Shown here piece after piece: positions 26,622-36,929 of a stretch of DNA of 64,000 bases (its first letter is position 1; each line of letters opens with the position of its first letter). The notes below the pieces were generated by a model, which searched no databases, was not told the DNA's origin, and saw only the letters and a program-made list of their open reading frames with translations. A program made the position numbers and the translations under genes. Location: contig NZ_JAMXXK010000001.1 in assembly GCF_024129735.1 (NCBI RefSeq), positions 62,001 to 126,000 on the forward strand. The letters run 5' to 3'. The DNA is from Acinetobacter lwoffii. GTDB taxonomy: Bacteria; Pseudomonadota; Gammaproteobacteria; Pseudomonadales; Moraxellaceae.

Positions 26622-27419
26622 ATGCAGATTTACTTGGCACGAAACAATCAACAAGCTGGTCCATATACGCTCGAGCAATTGAATCAGATGCTGGCGAATC
26701 AACAAGTCATGCTGACTGACCTGGCATGGCATCAAGGCATGACAGAATGGAAAGCCTTAGGTGAACTTACCCAAGGAAAATCGGTATATCAACCTGAAGG
26801 TTATGTCGCTCCGGCAGTCACACCTGAAACACCGATATTCCAGAACAGCCAGCCAACGACTTCGGCCTACTCACAGCCTCATACTCAAACAGCGACTCAA
26901 AAAAATGAACTCGCCAGTATTCCAAGCCGTATCCTGGCCAAAATTGTAGATGTGTTACTGTGGTTACCAGCAACCTTCATTTTGACTGCATTTTTTACCC
27001 CTGAACAGGAAACGCGGTTTGCACAACTGAATGAAGAGTTCATGAATGTCGTGCTGAGTAGCGATGCAGATCCTGCACTGGCCCAACAATTACAGACTCA
27101 AATGTTTGAGATGTTTTCTCAGCAGGCGTGGCTTGCCACAGCGGTCTATTTGATTATCATGCTGGCCATTCAAGCCTTTCTGATTGCCAAATCAGGCCAA
27201 AGTATTGGTAAAAAGCTGACAAAAATCAAAATTGTAGATGCCGAATCAGGTGAAAAGACCAGCCTGTTACGCGCCTTCACTATTCGTAGCGTATTTTTCA
27301 TATTTTTAAATATTGTATTTATGCCACTGAGTTTAATTATTGACTGGGCCTTCGGGTTGGGCAAAAAACGTCAAACCTTGCACGATAAACTCGCAAAAAC
27401 GCAAGTTGTGAAACAATAG
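26622..27419 (+). CDS. GYF_2 and RDD domain membrane protein
   Basis: 265 residues. Residues 1-60 form a GYF_2 (DUF4339) domain (GPYTLEQLNQML...TDLAWHQGMTEWKALGEL). A Pro/Thr/Gln-rich linker follows, then an RDD domain (PSRILAKIVDVLLWLPATFILT with the R and D, later QSIGKKLTKIKIVDAESGEKTS and the final RQTLHDKLAKTQVV). Three membrane helices are likely. GYF domains bind proline-rich peptides in eukaryotes; in bacteria the role is unknown. Some RDD proteins are reported as Na+/H+ antiporters, which is not shown here. Confidence 0.88.
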   Translation: MQIYLARNNQQAGPYTLEQLNQMLANQQVMLTDLAWHQGMTEWKALGELTQGKSVYQPEGYVAPAVTPETPIFQNSQPTTSAYSQPHTQTATQKNELASIPSRILAKIVDVLLWLPATFILTAFFTPEQETRFAQLNEEFMNVVLSSDADPALAQQLQTQMFEMFSQQAWLATAVYLIIMLAIQAFLIAKSGQSIGKKLTKIKIVDAESGEKTSLLRAFTIRSVFFIFLNIVFMPLSLIIDWAFGLGKKRQTLHDKLAKTQVVKQ

Positions 27420-27431
27420 TGCAGGAATACA

Positions 27432-27460
27432 CAAAATGGGATGAATATCATCCCATTTTG
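27432..27460. terminator. Perfect palindrome after the RDD gene, possible terminator
   Basis: Thirteen-base perfect stem CAAAATGGGATGA/TCATCCCATTTTG with a three-base loop. It lacks a strong T-run on the plus strand, so termination is plausible but not certain. Confidence 0.6.
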
Positions 27461-27717
27461 ATTACAGAACTTTGAAATTGAAATAAAATTCCCATAAATC
27501 CCCCCCAATCCAGACCAGCAAAATCGGTTTTTATTACAGGCATTTAAAGCGCCCTAGATATAGCTTAGTTCGTGAATCTCAGGCATAATGCCCTACAACG
27601 TAGCGGTGTATTGTGATTAATAGGATGTTTTGTAAAATTCAGCCTTTTTTGTCATGTGCACTTTAATCGCTATCCCATATTAAATTAGGGAATGGGACTC
27701 TTCACCGAGGTTGTAAA

Positions 27718-28812
27718 ATGAGACAAACGATTTTAGCTGTATTGTCTTTATCTGCGATGACTGCACTCTTGACCGGGTGTGGTGGTGATATGGTACTTCT
27801 GAACTCTAAAGGTCCAGTTGCAGCAGGTCAAAGTAACCTGATGATGACTGCGATTTACTTAATGCTATTGGTGGTTATTCCATCAATCATCATGGCATTA
27901 TGGTTCGGTTGGAAATATCGTGCATCGAATAAAGACGCAGACTATAAACCTACATGGACACACTCTACTGCGATTGAAATTGTAGTATGGGGTATCCCTG
28001 TCATTATTATTGGTATTTTAGCTTGGTTAACTTGGTGGGGCTCCCACAAGTATGACCCATACCGTCCAATTGAAGCAGATAAAGCACCATTAACTGTTCA
28101 AGTTATTGCTGAGCAATTTAAATGGATCTTCATCTATCCTGAGCAAGGCATTGCAACTGTTAACGAATTGCGTTTCCCAGAGAAAACTCCGGTAAGCCTT
28201 CGTTTAACCTCTAACTTCACGATGAACTCGTTCTTCATCCCGGCGTTAAGTGGTCAGATTTATGCAATGGCAGGTATGCAAACTCACCTCAACCTATTAG
28301 CTGATGAAACTAGCCCAGCTGAAGGCTACCGTGGTTTCTCTTCAAACTATTCAGGTTACGGCTTCTCACAAATGCGCTTCCGTGCACATTCTGTGACTGA
28401 TGCCCAGTTTGCCGAATGGGTTTCTGCTATTCAGGCAGGAAACGGTACTTCAGTTAACCCTAATGCAGTACAAAAAACTGTTCTAGACCAAGCTGAATTT
28501 GCAAGCTTACGTGACGGTAACCGCGGTGTTCACCAGATCGAAGCGATTATTGCAAGAGCTAAGACTCCTGAAGAGAAGGCTGCTGCTGAAGCAATGAAGC
28601 CTTACCCTACTAAGCCACATCCTGTGACTTACTACTCTTCTGTAGAGCAAGGTTTGTTTGAATCTGTGATTCACAAGTATATGAGTAACTACCACGGTGC
28701 TGACCATTCAGCTCCTGTAGAAGCTGCAGCGACTGATGCTGTTGCTCATGAAGCGTCTGCTTCTGAAGCTCATGTAGCTGGTGAACATGCGACTGCTTCT
28801 CAAGGAGAATAA
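27718..28812 (+). CDS. cyoA: Cytochrome bo3 ubiquinol oxidase subunit II
   Basis: 364 residues. A lipoprotein signal peptide with lipobox LTGC (Cys 21) is followed by two membrane helices (LMMTAIYLMLLVVIPSIIMALW and AIEIVVWGIPVIIIGILAW), then the cupredoxin-like periplasmic domain without the CuA ligands, as in quinol oxidases. The C-terminal 60 residues are Ala/Glu/His-rich and low in complexity. The ribosome site GAGG is 8 bases before ATG. First gene of cyoABCDE. Confidence 0.97.
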   Translation: MRQTILAVLSLSAMTALLTGCGGDMVLLNSKGPVAAGQSNLMMTAIYLMLLVVIPSIIMALWFGWKYRASNKDADYKPTWTHSTAIEIVVWGIPVIIIGILAWLTWWGSHKYDPYRPIEADKAPLTVQVIAEQFKWIFIYPEQGIATVNELRFPEKTPVSLRLTSNFTMNSFFIPALSGQIYAMAGMQTHLNLLADETSPAEGYRGFSSNYSGYGFSQMRFRAHSVTDAQFAEWVSAIQAGNGTSVNPNAVQKTVLDQAEFASLRDGNRGVHQIEAIIARAKTPEEKAAAEAMKPYPTKPHPVTYYSSVEQGLFESVIHKYMSNYHGADHSAPVEAAATDAVAHEASASEAHVAGEHATASQGE

Positions 28813-28815
28813 GAC

Positions 28816-30804
28816 ATGAGCTTCTTAGGTAAGTTAGGTCCGGATGCAATTCCTTACGATCCAATCGTATTGGCAACTGTTGCAATGATGATCTTGGGTG
28901 GTATCGCAGTTGTTGCCGGTATTACCTACTTCAAAAAATGGGGCTACCTGTGGAACGAATGGTTCACATCTGTAGACCATAAAAAAATTGGTATCATGTA
29001 CCTGTTCGTATCGATCATCATGCTGGTGCGTGGTTTCGCCGATGCGATCATGATGCGTCTTCAGCAGTTCCTTGCAAAAGGTGGCGGCGAAGGTTATTTA
29101 CACCCTGAGCATTACGATCAGATCTTTACCGCGCATGGCGTGATCATGATCTTCTTCGTGGCAATGGGTCTTGTTGTTGGTTTGATGAACATCTCTGTAC
29201 CGCTTCAAATCGGTGCACGTGACGTTGCATTTCCATTATTAAACTCACTCAGCTTCTGGTTATTCGCCGGTGCTGCGGGTCTAATGATGGTGTCACTCGC
29301 GTTAGGTGAGTTCGCTGCAACAGGCTGGATGGCATACCCTCCACTGTCTGGCATTGAATACTCTCCAGGCGTAGGTATGGACTACTATATCTGGGCACTG
29401 CAAATTTCAGGTCTGGGTACGCTATTAACGGGTGTTAACTTCTTCGTTACCATCATCAAAATGCGTGCGCCTGGCATGAAACTTATGGAAATGCCAATCT
29501 TTACCTGGACATCTTTATGTACAGCAGTATTGATTATTGCGGCTTTCCCAGTGTTGACTGCAACAATTGCAATGTTAACGCTTGACCGTTACTTCGGTTT
29601 CCACTTCTTTACTAACGACTTGGGTGGTAGCCCGATGTTGTACGTGAACTTGATTTGGACTTGGGGTCACCCGGAAGTATATATCTTGGTATTACCAGCA
29701 TTTGGTATTTACTCTGAAGTTGTTGCGACTTTCTCGCGCAAAGCATTGTTCGGTTACAAATCAATGGTGTATGCAACAGTAGCAATCACAGTATTGTCAT
29801 TCGTTGTATGGGTTCACCACTTCTTTACCATGGGTGCAGGTGCCAACGTTAACGCGTTCTTCGGTATCATGACCATGATTATTGCGATTCCTACAGGTGT
29901 GAAAATCTTCTCTTGGTTATTCACCATGTACAAGGGTCGTATTGTTTACACTACTCCAATGCTATGGACACTAGGCTTCCTGGTAACTTTCGGTATCGGT
30001 GGTTTAACAGGTGTATTGATGGCGGTTCCACCAGCGGACTTCCTGGTACATAACTCTTTATTCCTGATTGCTCACTTCCATAACGTAATTATTGGTGGTG
30101 TAGTATTTGCGATGTTCGCAGGTATCATCTTCTACTGGCCGAAAATGTTCGGTTGGAGACTGAATGAGACTTGGGGTAAAGCAGCGTTCTGGTTCTGGTT
30201 CTTCGGTTTCTACTTTGCGTTCATGCCACTTTATATCCTTGGTTTCATGGGTATGACACGTCGTTTGAATACATTTGACAACCCAGAATGGGACCCGTAT
30301 GTAAATATCGCGATGTTCGGTGCAGTTCTGATTGCGCTTGGTATCGTATGTTTCATTCTGCAAATCGTGGTTGGTTTCTTACAACGTGACCAACGTCTGG
30401 ATTTGACTGGCGATCCATGGGATGGTCGTACCCTTGAATGGGCGACATCTTCTCCTGCTCCGTTCTATAACTTTGCTCATCTTCCAAAGATCAATGGTAT
30501 TGATACTTTCTGGATCGAGAAAGAAAATGGTGTTGCGTATGCAAAACCAACGAAGTACGAAGATGTTCATATGCCAACTAACCGTGCTGCCGGTTTCGTT
30601 ATCGCGATGTTCATCACTGTTATGGGCTTCGGTTTAATCTGGCACATCTGGTGGTTAGTAGTTGTTACGTTCCTTGCTTCTATCATTAGCTTCATCGTGT
30701 CTTCTTTCACCAAGAAAGTGGATTACTATGTTCCAGCTGCTGAAGTTGAGCGTATTGAAAACGAACGCTATGCGATTCTTGAAAAACACTTGAAGAAGGA
30801 CTAA
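28816..30804 (+). CDS. cyoB: Cytochrome bo3 ubiquinol oxidase subunit I
   Basis: 662 residues, about 15 membrane helices. It holds the low-spin heme, heme o3 and CuB: HGVIMIFF (heme ligand), [16 protein letters not shown] (CuB His and cross-linked Tyr), VHHFFTMG (two CuB His) and HFHNVIIGG (heme ligands). This is the proton-pumping catalytic subunit, reducing oxygen to water with ubiquinol. It starts 3 bases after cyoA. Confidence 0.98.
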   Translation: MSFLGKLGPDAIPYDPIVLATVAMMILGGIAVVAGITYFKKWGYLWNEWFTSVDHKKIGIMYLFVSIIMLVRGFADAIMMRLQQFLAKGGGEGYLHPEHYDQIFTAHGVIMIFFVAMGLVVGLMNISVPLQIGARDVAFPLLNSLSFWLFAGAAGLMMVSLALGEFAATGWMAYPPLSGIEYSPGVGMDYYIWALQISGLGTLLTGVNFFVTIIKMRAPGMKLMEMPIFTWTSLCTAVLIIAAFPVLTATIAMLTLDRYFGFHFFTNDLGGSPMLYVNLIWTWGHPEVYILVLPAFGIYSEVVATFSRKALFGYKSMVYATVAITVLSFVVWVHHFFTMGAGANVNAFFGIMTMIIAIPTGVKIFSWLFTMYKGRIVYTTPMLWTLGFLVTFGIGGLTGVLMAVPPADFLVHNSLFLIAHFHNVIIGGVVFAMFAGIIFYWPKMFGWRLNETWGKAAFWFWFFGFYFAFMPLYILGFMGMTRRLNTFDNPEWDPYVNIAMFGAVLIALGIVCFILQIVVGFLQRDQRLDLTGDPWDGRTLEWATSSPAPFYNFAHLPKINGIDTFWIEKENGVAYAKPTKYEDVHMPTNRAAGFVIAMFITVMGFGLIWHIWWLVVVTFLASIISFIVSSFTKKVDYYVPAAEVERIENERYAILEKHLKKD

Positions 30805-30808
30805 GACA

Positions 30809-31429
30809 ATGGCTGAAGTACTTCATCACGATAACCACGGACACGATGAGCATCATCATCACGATGATACTGACATCACCGTCTTTGGTTTCTGGACTTA
30901 CTTGATGAGTGACCTTGTCCTGTTCGGTACACTCTTCATTGCGTTCGCTGTTTTGAGTAGCCACATTCCTGTGGGTACTCCAAGTGCGAGAGACCTGTTT
31001 GGCGACTCTTTAGGTTTCGTTCTTACTGAAACCTTCGCCCTCTTGATCTCTTCTGTAACCTTTGGTTTTGCAGTTCTTGCTGCATACAAAAAAGACGTTG
31101 CAAAAGTACTGACTTGGTTAGCGATTACTTGGGTATTCGGTGCTATCTTCATCGGCATGGAACTATATGAGTTCAATCATTTAGTTCATGCTGGTCACGG
31201 TCCAAGCACAAGTGCGTTCTTATCTGCGTTCTTTACTTTGGTAGGTACGCACGGTATTCACGTAACTTCTGGTCTGGTCTGGATGATCGTGCTTATGGTT
31301 CAAATCAAGAAATATGGTTTGACTCTTGCAAACACGCGTCGTCTAGCTTGCCTAAGCTTGTTCTGGCACTTCCTTGACATCGTTTGGATCTGTGTATTCA
31401 GCGTAGTTTACTTGATGGGAGTTCTGTAA
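30809..31429 (+). CDS. cyoC: Cytochrome bo3 ubiquinol oxidase subunit III
   Basis: 206 residues, five membrane helices, with a His/Asp-rich N-terminus ([17 protein letters not shown]). Family segments [18 protein letters not shown] and [14 protein letters not shown] are present. It follows cyoB by 4 bases and overlaps cyoD by one base. Confidence 0.97.
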   Translation: MAEVLHHDNHGHDEHHHHDDTDITVFGFWTYLMSDLVLFGTLFIAFAVLSSHIPVGTPSARDLFGDSLGFVLTETFALLISSVTFGFAVLAAYKKDVAKVLTWLAITWVFGAIFIGMELYEFNHLVHAGHGPSTSAFLSAFFTLVGTHGIHVTSGLVWMIVLMVQIKKYGLTLANTRRLACLSLFWHFLDIVWICVFSVVYLMGVL

Positions 31430-31755
31430 TGAGTCACGATCATAACGCTGCTGGCGAATCACACGGTAACGTTAAGCAATATACTGTTGGCTTTATCCTT
31501 TCTGTCATCCTTACCGTAATTCCATTCGGTATGGTGATGGCAGGCGGTTTTGGCCGTGGTATCTTGATTACTGTCATCGCGATTACTGCGGTTGCTCAGA
31601 TTCTTGTGCAGTTAATTTACTTCCTGCATATGAACTCTTCTTCAGAGCAACGCTGGAACGTGATTGCATTCGTGTATACCATCTTAACTATCGCTATTCT
31701 TTTAGTGGGTTCTGTATGGATCATGAATTACCTACACTACAACATGATGATCTAA
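31429..31755 (+). CDS. cyoD: Cytochrome bo3 ubiquinol oxidase subunit IV
   Basis: 108 residues from the ATG at 31429, which shares its A with the cyoC stop (TAATG). An earlier in-frame start inside cyoC is not needed. Three membrane helices and the YTVGFILSVILTVIPF segment are typical of CyoD, a small assembly subunit for the CuB site. Confidence 0.96.
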   Translation: MSHDHNAAGESHGNVKQYTVGFILSVILTVIPFGMVMAGGFGRGILITVIAITAVAQILVQLIYFLHMNSSSEQRWNVIAFVYTILTIAILLVGSVWIMNYLHYNMMI

Positions 31756-31765
31756 ACTGGTCGTC

Positions 31766-32644
31766 ATGCTGAAAAAGTATTTATTCCTGACTAAGCCAGG
31801 AATTCTCTTCGGTAACTTTGTTACCACTTTGGGTGGCTACTTCGTAGCCACCCAAGGTTCTGTAGATTTCCTTCTCCTGCTTATTACCCTTCTCGGTACT
31901 ACGCTTGTCGTAGCATCAGGATGTGTGGTCAACAACGTGATTGACCAGGACATCGACCAAAAAATGCAGCGCACCCAAAACCGTGCTCTGGTCACCAAAA
32001 CCATTTCCGAACCTGTTGCCCTGGCCTTTGCTCTGGTATTAGGCATCGTTGGTTTTAGTCTTTTATGGTTCTGGGTAAATGCGTACGCTTTCTTATTCGC
32101 GGTGATTGGTTTTGTCGTATATGTTGGTTTCTACAGCCTATGGACAAAACGAACCACAATTCATCAAACTGTTGTAGGCAGTATTTCTGGTGCAGCTCCG
32201 CCTGTCATTGGTTATACCGCAGTAGCCAATCAATTTGACCTTGGTGCGTTACTGATCTTTTTAGGTTATGCGCTATGGCAAATGCCTCACTCATGGGCGA
32301 TTGCGATTTACCGCTTTGATGATTACAAAAATGCAGGCATTCCGATTCTGCCTGTAGCGCGTTCGATTCATCGTACCAAGATTGAATCACTGGTTTATGT
32401 GGTGTTATTCACGCTGACCATGAATGCGTTATTTGTCTTTGGTTATGCCAACTGGTTCTATGCAGTGATTTTAAACTTACTGTGCATTTACTGGTTATAT
32501 ATCGGTGTCATTGGATTTAAAGCTGAAAATGATCAACTTTGGGCAAAGAAATATTTCTTGTTCTCGGTGATCCTGATTACTGTCATCAGTATTATCTTTA
32601 GCTTTACCTCAACTGCGCCATCTACACAGATTGTGTTTTTTTAA
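31766..32644 (+). CDS. cyoE: Heme O synthase (protoheme IX farnesyltransferase)
   Basis: 292 residues of the UbiA prenyltransferase family. Two Asp-rich motifs are present: NNVIDQDIDQKMQRTQNR and YKNAGIPILP preceded by AIYRFDDY. It adds farnesyl to heme b to make heme o for the neighbouring oxidase. It ends the cyo operon and a terminator follows. Confidence 0.97.
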   Translation: MLKKYLFLTKPGILFGNFVTTLGGYFVATQGSVDFLLLLITLLGTTLVVASGCVVNNVIDQDIDQKMQRTQNRALVTKTISEPVALAFALVLGIVGFSLLWFWVNAYAFLFAVIGFVVYVGFYSLWTKRTTIHQTVVGSISGAAPPVIGYTAVANQFDLGALLIFLGYALWQMPHSWAIAIYRFDDYKNAGIPILPVARSIHRTKIESLVYVVLFTLTMNALFVFGYANWFYAVILNLLCIYWLYIGVIGFKAENDQLWAKKYFLFSVILITVISIIFSFTSTAPSTQIVFF

Positions 32645-32674
32645 AAAGATAGAGTTAGTCTCTATCTTTTTTTA
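32643..32674 (+). terminator. Terminator of the cyoABCDE operon
   Basis: Twelve-base stem AAAAAGATAGAG/CTCTATCTTTTT with a five-base loop, starting at the cyoE stop. Confidence 0.92.
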
Positions 32675-32944
32675 TTTTGATTTTTCTTCCTGTTCCAAAC
32701 CTCTGTATACAGAATCAACATTTCAGCCTTAAGCGCTATTGATCTTGATTGTTTAACTTTCTTATATCATTCACTCATTTTTATTTTAGAGTCCTATCTC
32801 AATAAGTTTAAGCGGGCTAAGACTGTTTAAAGCTATAACTACTTTGCCCGTAAAGATATGGAGCGATAGATATAATTTCGCAAAAACCGCTTATCTGGTT
32901 GAAATTATCCCTAAACATCACTACAATTCCCCCTTCGCAAACAC
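32675..32944. other. Upstream region of the rpsF operon
   Basis: A TATAAT at 32871-32876 is a possible -10 box, without a clear -35. The region lies before a structured leader and has no gene. Confidence 0.35.
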
Positions 32945-32949
32945 TGCGA

Positions 32950-33018
32950 CACAACTTTGGTTGTGACTCCTTGCTTCAATTTACTTAAATTGGGGCTGTC
33001 CAAACCGTAAGGAGCTGA
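32950..33018 (+). promoter_or_regulatory. Structured rpsF leader, candidate S6:S18 autoregulatory RNA
   Basis: Just before rpsF are three nested or adjacent pairings: CACAAC/GTTGTG (32950-32965); CTCCTT (32967-32972) with AAGGAG (33009-33014), the latter being the rpsF ribosome site; and inside it CAATTT/AAATTG (32977-32992). A CCG (33005-33007) lies beside the outer stem. The S6:S18 RNA motif, bound by the S6-S18 dimer to repress this operon, also has a hairpin and a CCG near the ribosome site. The match to that motif is inferred by eye. Confidence 0.5.
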
Positions 33019-33020
33019 CA

Positions 33021-33407
33021 ATGCGTCATTACGAAATCGTACTTTTAGTACACCCTGATCAAAGCGATCAAGTAGTTGGTATGGTAGAACGTTACCTAAC
33101 TCACATCAAAGAAGCTGAAGGTCAAATCCACCGTCTTGAAGACTGGGGCCGTCGTCAATTGGCTTACCCAATCAACAAGATCCACAAAGCTCACTACATT
33201 CTTATGAATGTTGAGTGTGGTCAAACTACTCTTGATGAGCTTGAAGAATTGTTCCGTTATAACGACGCAATCATTCGTAGCCTTATCATCCGTCGTGAAA
33301 ACGCTATCACTGAAGAGTCACTATTGGCGAAGAGTGCTGAAGAAAAACGTGCGCGTAAAGCTCAACGTGAAGAAGCACAACACGCTCAAGACTCTGCTGA
33401 AGCTTAA
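33021..33407 (+). CDS. rpsF: 30S ribosomal protein S6
   Basis: 128 residues, [18 protein letters not shown] with the ferredoxin-like S6 fold, followed by an Arg/Glu/Ala-rich C-terminal tail after about residue 105. AAGGAG lies 6 bases before the ATG. First gene of rpsF-rpsR-rplI; priB, usual at this place in enterobacteria, is absent. Confidence 0.98.
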   Translation: MRHYEIVLLVHPDQSDQVVGMVERYLTHIKEAEGQIHRLEDWGRRQLAYPINKIHKAHYILMNVECGQTTLDELEELFRYNDAIIRSLIIRRENAITEESLLAKSAEEKRARKAQREEAQHAQDSAEA

Positions 33408-33419
33408 GGAGAACATAAC

Positions 33420-33647
33420 ATGGCACGTTTTTACCGTCGTCGCAAGTTCTGCCGCTTTACAGCTGAGAACGTTACGTACATCGACTACAAAGATATCGAC
33501 ACTTTAAAACAGTACATCACTGAAAACGGCAAGATTGTTCCTAGCCGTATTACAGGTACTAAAGCTCGTTACCAACGTCAATTAGCGTTAGCTATCAAAC
33601 AAGCTCGCTACTTGTCTTTGATCCCTTACACTGACAATCATAAGTGA
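33420..33647 (+). CDS. rpsR: 30S ribosomal protein S18
   Basis: 75 residues, [25 protein letters not shown] and the C-terminal [18 protein letters not shown] are the family pattern. It binds with S6 in the platform of the small subunit. A GGAGA ribosome site lies in the 12-base gap after rpsF. Confidence 0.99.
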   Translation: MARFYRRRKFCRFTAENVTYIDYKDIDTLKQYITENGKIVPSRITGTKARYQRQLALAIKQARYLSLIPYTDNHK

Positions 33648-33656
33648 GGTTGAGCT

Positions 33657-34103
33657 GTGGATATTATCTTATTACAACGCATTAAAAACCTAGGTAAACT
33701 AGGCGATAAAGTTTCAGTTAAAGCTGGTTACGGCCGTAACTTCCTTATCCCTCAAGGTAAGGCTGTTGCTGCAACTGAAGCAAACACTGCTGCTTTTGAA
33801 GCTCGTCGTGCTGAACTTGAGAAAGAAGAAGCTGCTATCTTGGCTGCTGCTCAAGCACGTGCTGACCAATTGAACGAAGTGAACATCGTTATCACTGCGA
33901 AAGCTGGTGACGAAGGTAAACTATTCGGTTCTATCGGTACTCGTGACATCGCTGACGCGTTGACAAATGCTGGTCTAGAAGTAGACCGTGCTGAAGTACG
34001 TCTTCCAAATGGCGCGCTTCGTCACACTGGCGAATTTAACATCGCAATCCAATTGCACCATGATGTTACTGCAGAAGTTCTAGTTACTATCGTAGCTGAG
34101 TAA
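33657..34103 (+). CDS. rplI: 50S ribosomal protein L9
   Basis: 148 residues with a GTG start. N-terminal [36 protein letters not shown], the long connecting helix and the C-terminal RNA-binding domain ([14 protein letters not shown]) are all present. Last gene of the operon. Confidence 0.99.
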   Translation: MDIILLQRIKNLGKLGDKVSVKAGYGRNFLIPQGKAVAATEANTAAFEARRAELEKEEAAILAAAQARADQLNEVNIVITAKAGDEGKLFGSIGTRDIADALTNAGLEVDRAEVRLPNGALRHTGEFNIAIQLHHDVTAEVLVTIVAE

Positions 34104-34114
34104 TTTCTCGCCTC

Positions 34115-34146
34115 AAAAAGAGCATGCGAAAGCATGCTCTTTTTTT
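34115..34146 (+). terminator. Terminator of the rpsF-rpsR-rplI operon
   Basis: Thirteen-base stem AAAAAGAGCATGC/GCATGCTCTTTTT with a GAAA tetraloop and T-run. Confidence 0.95.
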
Positions 34147-34319
34147 ATCTCTAAAAAATATAATCTAGCCAACACTGTCAAATTCATTTTATTATTCGTG
34201 TTTACAAAAAATTGCACTTCGCATTTTTGATCAGAGCGCGTATCATTTCATCTCGTAGTGAATAAACGCTATTCATCTCCGACGATATTTAACCATTGTA
34301 TTTAAAATCAGGGATTTAT

Positions 34320-35762
34320 ATGTCACAGGCGAATGCCAGCAAAAAGGTAGCTCCTGCTAAACGGGAAATTGTTACTGAAAATAGCAATCTCAAGGAGTTC
34401 CGTACTCCACCCCACAATTTAGCAATTGAACAGGCTGTACTTGCTGCCCTTATGACTGTGGCTGAATCTTTTGAACAGGTCGGTGATGTGCTGACCGAAA
34501 ATGATTTTTATGCCACCCGACATAAATATATCTTCCGTGCTATTGAGCAGCTCTCTAAAGAAAACTCACCTTATGATGCCGTTCTGGTGCATGACTGGCT
34601 CATCAAACAGAATTTACTCGATGCCATTGGTGGTGAAGAGTATTTAATGCAGCTGATGGCAGATTCACCATCGAGTTTCTATAACCTGGAAACTTACGCT
34701 GGGAAAATTAAAGAGTTTGCTACCCTGCGTAGCATGATTAAAGTCAGCTCTGAAATTTTACAAAATGCCTATGACACCAAAGGCCGTACCGTCAGTGAAA
34801 TTCTGGATCTGGCTGAGACCAATATTTTCTCGATTGCCGAACAACATAATAACAATGCCAAAGCACAAGGGCCTAAGCCGATCAACTCGGTCGTCGCAGA
34901 CGTATTTGATAAATTAAATGAACTGTCACAAATGGAAGGCAGCATTACCGGTTTAACTACTGGTTTTGTGGAACTGGATAACAAAACTTCCGGCATGCAA
35001 TCCGGTGACCTGATTATTGTCGCGGCGCGTCCTTCCATGGGTAAGACCACCTTTGCCATGAATCTGGTCGAAAGCGTTTTATTCAATAACAATCTGCCTG
35101 CTCTGGTCTATTCAATGGAGATGCCTGCCGACTCGATCGCCATGCGTTTGATTTCTTCATTTGGTCGCGTGCACCAGGGACATTTACGTTCTGGTAAAAT
35201 GGACAGTGATGAATGGTCAAAAGTCACCAGTACCATTGTGCATTTACAAGAAAAAAATCTGTATATCGATGATTCTTCTGCGCTGCCACCAACAGAATTA
35301 CGTGCCCGTGCGCGTCGTATTGCCAAAATGCATGGCGGAAAACTAGGCTGTATCATGGTCGATTACCTGCAGCTAATGAAAGTCCCTGGCATGGGTGATA
35401 ACCGTGTTGGCGAGATCTCGGAAATTTCCCGAAGCTTAAAAGCTTTAGCGAAGGAAATGCAGTGTCCGGTAATTGCCCTGTCACAGCTTAACCGATCGCT
35501 GGAGAACCGTCCGAATAAACGTCCGGTGATGTCCGACTTGCGTGAATCCGGTGCGATCGAGCAGGATGCCGACTTGATCATGTTTATTTACCGGGATGAG
35601 GTTTATAACAAGGAATCTAAAGAAGCTGGCACTGCCGAAATTATTATCGGTAAACAACGTAACGGCCCGATTGGTACCGTACGTCTGGCATTCGAAGGTC
35701 AATATACCCGCTTTAGTAATCTCTCACCTGAGTTCTATGCTCAGTATGATGATGAAGAGTAA
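34320..35762 (+). CDS. dnaB: Replicative DNA helicase
   Basis: 480 residues from the ATG at 34320 (AGGGA five bases upstream); the frame is open eight codons earlier. N-terminal primase-interacting domain (PPHNLAIEQAVLAALM), linker, then the RecA-like motor with Walker A ARPSMGKTTFA, Walker B CIMVDYLQLM and the arginine-finger region SDLRESGAIEQDADLIMFIYRDE. The gene order rplI-dnaB-alr is common in gammaproteobacteria. The hexamer unwinds DNA at the fork. Confidence 0.98.
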   Translation: MSQANASKKVAPAKREIVTENSNLKEFRTPPHNLAIEQAVLAALMTVAESFEQVGDVLTENDFYATRHKYIFRAIEQLSKENSPYDAVLVHDWLIKQNLLDAIGGEEYLMQLMADSPSSFYNLETYAGKIKEFATLRSMIKVSSEILQNAYDTKGRTVSEILDLAETNIFSIAEQHNNNAKAQGPKPINSVVADVFDKLNELSQMEGSITGLTTGFVELDNKTSGMQSGDLIIVAARPSMGKTTFAMNLVESVLFNNNLPALVYSMEMPADSIAMRLISSFGRVHQGHLRSGKMDSDEWSKVTSTIVHLQEKNLYIDDSSALPPTELRARARRIAKMHGGKLGCIMVDYLQLMKVPGMGDNRVGEISEISRSLKALAKEMQCPVIALSQLNRSLENRPNKRPVMSDLRESGAIEQDADLIMFIYRDEVYNKESKEAGTAEIIIGKQRNGPIGTVRLAFEGQYTRFSNLSPEFYAQYDDEE

Positions 35763-35811
35763 TCAGACTCTCGTCATCACATTTCCATCGTCCCTCTAGG
35801 AGTAATTTAGG

Positions 35812-36882
35812 GTGCGTCAAGCTACAGTTTATATTGACAGCGCTGCGCTGCAATATAATTTAAACCGTGTCAAACAACTTGCCCCAACCGCGAAAATAGT
35901 CAGCATGGTAAAGGCCAATGCTTATGGACACGGAGTTAAAGACTGCTTAGCAGCCTTAAGCGAAACCGATGCCTTTGGTGTCGCCTGCCTGCAAGAAGCC
36001 TTGGAAATTCGTGAATTAGGCTATCTACAGCCGATCACGCTCATCGAAGGTGTTTTTTCTGCAGATGAGATGCCAATCATAATCGAACAGAATATTGAAG
36101 TCATTGTGCATCAACAGGCACAAGTCGACTGGTTAATTGCACATAAAGATGCCTATATCGCCAAAGAACTTAAAGTCTGGGTCAAACTGAACAGCGGCAT
36201 GAACCGCCTGGGCTTTAAGATTGAAGCGATCAAAGACGTAATTTATACGCTAAAAGCCGCAGGCTTTACTTGCGTGCTTGCCATGCATTTTGCCAATGCC
36301 GATGCTGAGCATCCACTGAATGATGAACAAATCCGTCAATTCTTGGAAATTAAAAATGACTGCGCGCCAATTTTAGCTTCTTGCTGTAACTCGGCTGCAA
36401 TCTATAAATATCCAGAATTGCATTTTGACTATGTCCGTCCCGGAATCATGCTCTATGGCGCGACGCCTTTTGCAGACCGTGATGTACATGACCTAGATTT
36501 AAAACCGGTCATGACCTTTACCGCCGAGATTATTGCCTTGAATGAGATTCAAGCGGGTGAGCATGTCGGTTACGGTTCTACGTTCACAGCTGAACAGGAC
36601 ATGACTTTAGCAATTGTTTCAATTGGCTATGGTGATGGCTACCCTCGCGCTTTCCCTAAACAGAACTATATCGCGATTAATGGCCAGCAAACTCGCGTGA
36701 TCGGCCGCGTAGCGATGGATATGATCGCTATTGATGTCACAGGGTTAGAAGTGCAATTGGGCACAGAAGTCGAACTTTGGGGTAAAACCCGTCTGGTGGA
36801 TGATGTGGCTGAAGCGAATGGCACGATTGGTTATGAACTATTATGCCGACTGAGCAATCGTCCACTACGCAAAATGGTCTGA
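35812..36882 (+). CDS. alr: Alanine racemase
   Basis: 356 residues with a GTG start and AGGAG upstream. The PLP lysine K34 is in MVKANAYGHG and the catalytic Tyr in GYGSTFTAEQD; SIGYGDGYPR and GRVAMDMIAIDVT are family motifs. It interconverts L- and D-alanine for peptidoglycan. It follows dnaB by 49 bases. Confidence 0.97.
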   Translation: MRQATVYIDSAALQYNLNRVKQLAPTAKIVSMVKANAYGHGVKDCLAALSETDAFGVACLQEALEIRELGYLQPITLIEGVFSADEMPIIIEQNIEVIVHQQAQVDWLIAHKDAYIAKELKVWVKLNSGMNRLGFKIEAIKDVIYTLKAAGFTCVLAMHFANADAEHPLNDEQIRQFLEIKNDCAPILASCCNSAAIYKYPELHFDYVRPGIMLYGATPFADRDVHDLDLKPVMTFTAEIIALNEIQAGEHVGYGSTFTAEQDMTLAIVSIGYGDGYPRAFPKQNYIAINGQQTRVIGRVAMDMIAIDVTGLEVQLGTEVELWGKTRLVDDVAEANGTIGYELLCRLSNRPLRKMV

Positions 36883-36897
36883 TCTAGTCTTCAAAGT

Positions 36898-36927
36898 AAA
36901 AAAAGCCCAACATAGGTTAGGCTTTTT
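36898..36927. terminator. Shared terminator of alr and the BLUF gene
   Basis: Stem AAAAAAGCCCAAC/GTTAGGCTTTTT (one mismatch) between the convergent genes, with a T-run on both strands. Confidence 0.8.
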
Positions 36928-36929
36928 CT

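Noticed and set aside
27490-27520. C-rich stretch before cyoA as another palindromic repeat
   Set aside because: It has one C-run but no matching arm; at most a remnant.
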